NCBI GenBank assembly: GCA_018268255.1
Contig: JAFDWX010000005.1
Span: 372,001 to 436,000, forward strand
Source of the DNA: Armatimonadota bacterium
Lineage (GTDB): Bacteria; Armatimonadota; Fimbriimonadia; Fimbriimonadales; Fimbriimonadaceae
Direction: 5' to 3'
DNA: 64,000 nt
Translations under genes and position numbers: made by a program
Notes under the pieces: model-generated
Database searches by the model: none
What the model saw: the letters and a program-made list of their open reading frames with translations, nothing else
What the model was told of the DNA's origin: nothing
Shown here: positions 61,666 through 64,000 of the stretch, piece after piece
How the letters are laid out: each line of letters begins with the position of its first letter
Numbering within the stretch: position 1 is the stretch's first letter

Positions 61666-61716
61666 TGTGAATTCGTATTCACAGTTCATTTTTCACAAAT
61701 TGCTGGAGTGGGTCAA
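61666..61716 (-). promoter_or_regulatory. Promoter and operator of the sugar ABC operon
   Basis: Minus strand: -35 TTGACC (61711-61716), 17-nt spacer, -10 AAAAAT (61688-61693), then TGTGAATACGAATTCACA (61666-61683), an 18-bp palindrome with one mismatched pair. The TGAATACG.ATTCA core matches the site at 18651-18664 in 13 of 14 positions with the same place relative to the -10. The operator also covers the leader of the first gene. Confidence 0.6.
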
Positions 61717-61718
61717 GG

Positions 61719-63779
61719 CTAGTCCGCAACCTGTTCGCAACCCAATCCCAGCCAACCGATGGCATCCTCTGCAGAATCAAATCTCCGCATGCCCGACGGG
61801 AGATTGTCGAGAATCTCCTGGCCGTAGTTCTTGGTACACAGGCGGGGGTCCAGCAACGCGATCAAACCTCGATCCTCGTCCCTTCGGATCAGACGTCCGA
61901 CGCCCTGACGAATCATGATCTTGGCGTTCGGGAGCGCCCATTCACGAAATGGATCTCTTCCCTCGCGAGCCATCCAAGCCTGACGGGTTAGGTTGGGTGG
62001 ATCATACGGAACTTCGAATGGAATCCGCACCACTGCCACGCAGGAACAGGTATCGCCCGGAGCGTCGAAACCCGTCCAGAAACTTCTCAACGCAAACAAG
62101 CTGGTCTCGGGTGAGGACTTGAACTGCTTGGCCACAAGGTGCGTGCCGCCATAGCGCTGAATCAAAATCGGCAGTTGAGCTTCCTGGGGCATCAGCCGAT
62201 AAACCGCCTCCATCTCCTTCCGACTGGGAAAGAGTGCCAGAGTCCTCCCTCCCAACAGCCTGATAATCTGCCACAGTTCGTTCGCAACTGAGGCATAGTA
62301 ATCGCTTTCCCGACCTTCTTTGCGGGCAAGCGTGGGATCAGGAATCGCCCCGACCTTAGGCGTATACAAGGCGGCTTGAGATTGGTAATCAAACGTGGAA
62401 TCCAGAACTTCTTCGAAGTCAGGATTCCAACCGGTCACCTTCTTGTAAAAGTCAAAATTGCCATCCAGACACAAGGTTGCAGAGAGTCCAGCCACAGGCA
62501 GTTTCTCCCAGAACAACTCAGTCAGCAGTGGGCCGAGATCGATCACATCGCGGCGAACCGAGGCACCGGATTTTTCCGCGACCAAATAGGTCGAGCTGAC
62601 ACCACTAGTGTCGAACAGACCTGACCCAGCATGGCCAAGCTGTTCGAGGCGCAAGGACCACCCTGAACTGCGCTCCAAAACGCGCATGGCTTCATCGGCA
62701 GTCTCCTCACCTCTCTCGGCACAACCTGCCATGAGTTCACTTACTTCAGCATGAAAGTTTCCAACCTCGGCGCGAATTTGTCCGCAGACGGACTGCAGCA
62801 CCTCCGCCGTTGCGGAATCCTTGATCTGCTCTAGCACGGTGCCAGGAGCAAGTTCCGCTGGCGAGCAAGAATACAACGTTGGCTTTTGCGGAATTTCCAG
62901 TGTCTCCAGTGCGGGGACAACTTGCTCCAGTCCCATCACGGTCGATCGAACTGTTTTGCGCCAAGTTTCGCCTCGGTTGATGCGGTTGGCGATGTAACCA
63001 AACTCCTCGCCGATCGCTCGGACAGCTTCCATTCCCGACCTTACGGTCCCCGCATTCAGAATGATCTCCACCCCATTGATCACAGCCTGCGGAAAGTCAT
63101 GCGCTTCATCGAGGATCAAATAGTCATAGCTGCCAAGTAGCGATCCTTCCCCCTCTCGGCCCTGCTTGAGCAATGCATCCTGAATCACCACGCTGTGGTT
63201 GGTTATCACAACTCCAGCGTTCTGAGCCTTTCGCCGAGCCGAGAAATAGAAGCAATCCCGGTAGAGCGGACAAAATCGCCCCTCGCACCGTGGTGGGAAT
63301 TGGATGTCAGTCCACGTCGCTTTCGACCCTCGCTGCTTCTTGAGAAACTTGAATCCGTCGCTTTCAATTCCCTGCCCCATGCTCTTCTTGGATTCCAGGG
63401 GATCGAAGCCGACCTGGTCCATTCGAATCATGCATGCATATCGCTGTTGCCCAAGCAAAAATGCTGTGCGAGGCTTGTCGTCCAGCAGATCCAACGCAAA
63501 GGGGAGGTCCTTGCTCCAGTACTGCTCAGCAAGCACATTCGTGTACGTGGCGATCACCACGCGTTTGCCGAGATCCTTGGCAATGACGAGCGCTGGGATG
63601 AGGGTGGCCAACGATTTGCCAAGGCCGGTCGGTGCTTCGTAAAGTGCCGATTTGCCTTCGATGATCGAGTCTGCCAACAGGAGTGCGAGTTGTTTCTGGC
63701 TCGGGCGCTCTGAAAACCCGCTCCGGGATGCCAGACGCGAAAATGCCTCATCAATCGCGCGATAAATGGTCTCTGACAT
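61719..63779 (-). CDS. DinG/XPD-like ATP-dependent DNA helicase with Fe-S cysteines
   Basis: 686 residues from ATG 63779; a longer frame to 63989 is rejected because it would overlap the last gene's promoter. Walker A EAPTGLGKS, DEAH box YLILDEAHDF, and four cysteines in the order expected for the Fe-S domain: YACMIRMD, then RCEGRFCPLYRDCF. C-terminal helicase box VGRLIRRDEDRGLIALLDPR. Unwinds DNA 5' to 3', possibly at R-loops or repair forks. A -10-like TAAACT lies 8 nt before the ATG. Confidence 0.92.
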   Translation of the reverse strand: MSETIYRAIDEAFSRLASRSGFSERPSQKQLALLLADSIIEGKSALYEAPTGLGKSLATLIPALVIAKDLGKRVVIATYTNVLAEQYWSKDLPFALDLLDDKPRTAFLLGQQRYACMIRMDQVGFDPLESKKSMGQGIESDGFKFLKKQRGSKATWTDIQFPPRCEGRFCPLYRDCFYFSARRKAQNAGVVITNHSVVIQDALLKQGREGEGSLLGSYDYLILDEAHDFPQAVINGVEIILNAGTVRSGMEAVRAIGEEFGYIANRINRGETWRKTVRSTVMGLEQVVPALETLEIPQKPTLYSCSPAELAPGTVLEQIKDSATAEVLQSVCGQIRAEVGNFHAEVSELMAGCAERGEETADEAMRVLERSSGWSLRLEQLGHAGSGLFDTSGVSSTYLVAEKSGASVRRDVIDLGPLLTELFWEKLPVAGLSATLCLDGNFDFYKKVTGWNPDFEEVLDSTFDYQSQAALYTPKVGAIPDPTLARKEGRESDYYASVANELWQIIRLLGGRTLALFPSRKEMEAVYRLMPQEAQLPILIQRYGGTHLVAKQFKSSPETSLFALRSFWTGFDAPGDTCSCVAVVRIPFEVPYDPPNLTRQAWMAREGRDPFREWALPNAKIMIRQGVGRLIRRDEDRGLIALLDPRLCTKNYGQEILDNLPSGMRRFDSAEDAIGWLGLGCEQVAD

Positions 63780-63798
63780 CGTCTCGTAGTTTAGCCGT

Positions 63799-64000
63799 AT
63801 GCCACTCTCGGTTCCATTTCGACTTTTCCTCTCCGTTGTGGCGTTCTCGGTTTTTGGGCTGATGGCCCAAAAAATAACTGGAACCGAGGCCCTGTGGGTA
63901 GCTCGCATCGCATCGTTGCTGATGACTTTCTTCGGAGCTTGGACCACCTTCCGTTTCCTCGATACGTGGCCCGGGGCTCTGTGGATCAAAGCAGTCGGAG
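63799..64000 (+). CDS. Start of a membrane protein gene, truncated at the window end
   Basis: 67 residues visible from ATG 63799: two hydrophobic segments (RLFLSVVAFSVFGLMA and IASLLMTFFGAWTTF). Transcribed away from the helicase with only 19 nt between the starts. No family can be named from this stretch. Confidence 0.5.
   Translation, partial: MPLSVPFRLFLSVVAFSVFGLMAQKITGTEALWVARIASLLMTFFGAWTTFRFLDTWPGALWIKAVG

Noticed and set aside
61650-61689. Longer start for the binding-protein/permease fusion at 61689
   Set aside because: The added 13 codons run through the palindromic operator and the -10, and a ribosome-binding site sits before the ATG at 61650.

Overview
The window reads as a contiguous stretch of a moderately GC-rich, gene-dense bacterial chromosome. 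My best guess for the source is Armatimonadota (Fimbriimonadia-like). The basis is the secreted protein at 18784-20154 (signal peptide, VTVDGSFD start, C-terminal dockerin pair), the large SBBP/Ig-like surface protein and the general gene mix. This is inference; there is no rRNA here to confirm it. Genes are tightly packed, with many ATGA/TTGA overlaps and tail-to-tail overlaps. No rRNA, tRNA, CRISPR array or intact insertion sequence was seen.

Layout. 1-6.1 kb: the C-terminal part of mfd, then an MFS-HEAT fusion, a TauE/SafE permease and a nucleotidyltransferase. 6.1-14.4 kb: AHSA1/ArsR pair, nhaA, a serpin lipoprotein, a Cys/Met PLP enzyme, an aquaporin, an FAD oxidoreductase and an amidohydrolase. 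14.4-18.5 kb: a possible small RNA, a PilZ protein, two TPR proteins and a sigma-like HTH protein. 18.6-24.4 kb: dockerin protein, gcvT, a Tat-exported amidase and an adenosine deaminase-like protein. 24.4-30.3 kb: gatB-TPR-DUF167-FHA operon, SPL-type radical SAM, VOC protein, citrate synthase. 30.4-35.1 kb: 5'-nucleotidase, DUF5665, DUF1003, gpmA, a CrtI-like oxidase. 35.2-45.2 kb: a 1668-residue secreted protein, Mrp, two ECF sigma genes, an anti-sigma candidate and DUF4446. 45.3-50.7 kb: ankyrin lipoprotein, purF, EVE protein, and a DUF2089/DUF4097 pair.

51.0-54.4 kb holds an isolated phage capsid module (protease, cement, Mu gpT-like capsid protein, two small membrane/coiled-coil proteins, connector, head-tail adaptor) with no terminase, portal, tail or integrase genes beside it. 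It is followed by rpsD, an aldo/keto reductase, a sugar ABC importer whose binding protein is fused to its MalF-type permease, and a DinG/XPD-like helicase.

The most interesting signals cut across genes. (1) Four intergenic copies (46.8, 48.4, 54.5, 57.4 kb) of a compact foldable element have similar cores, while their outer stems differ in sequence but stay paired. (2) The capsid operon and the radical SAM gene share a 31-bp promoter block (26/31 identical). (3) A TGTGAATACG-type palindrome lies at the predicted transcription start of both the dockerin gene and the ABC importer, which suggests one regulator for a secreted carbohydrate-related protein and sugar uptake. (4) Many genes have a -10-like hexamer only 6-9 nt before the start codon, as expected for leaderless mRNAs.
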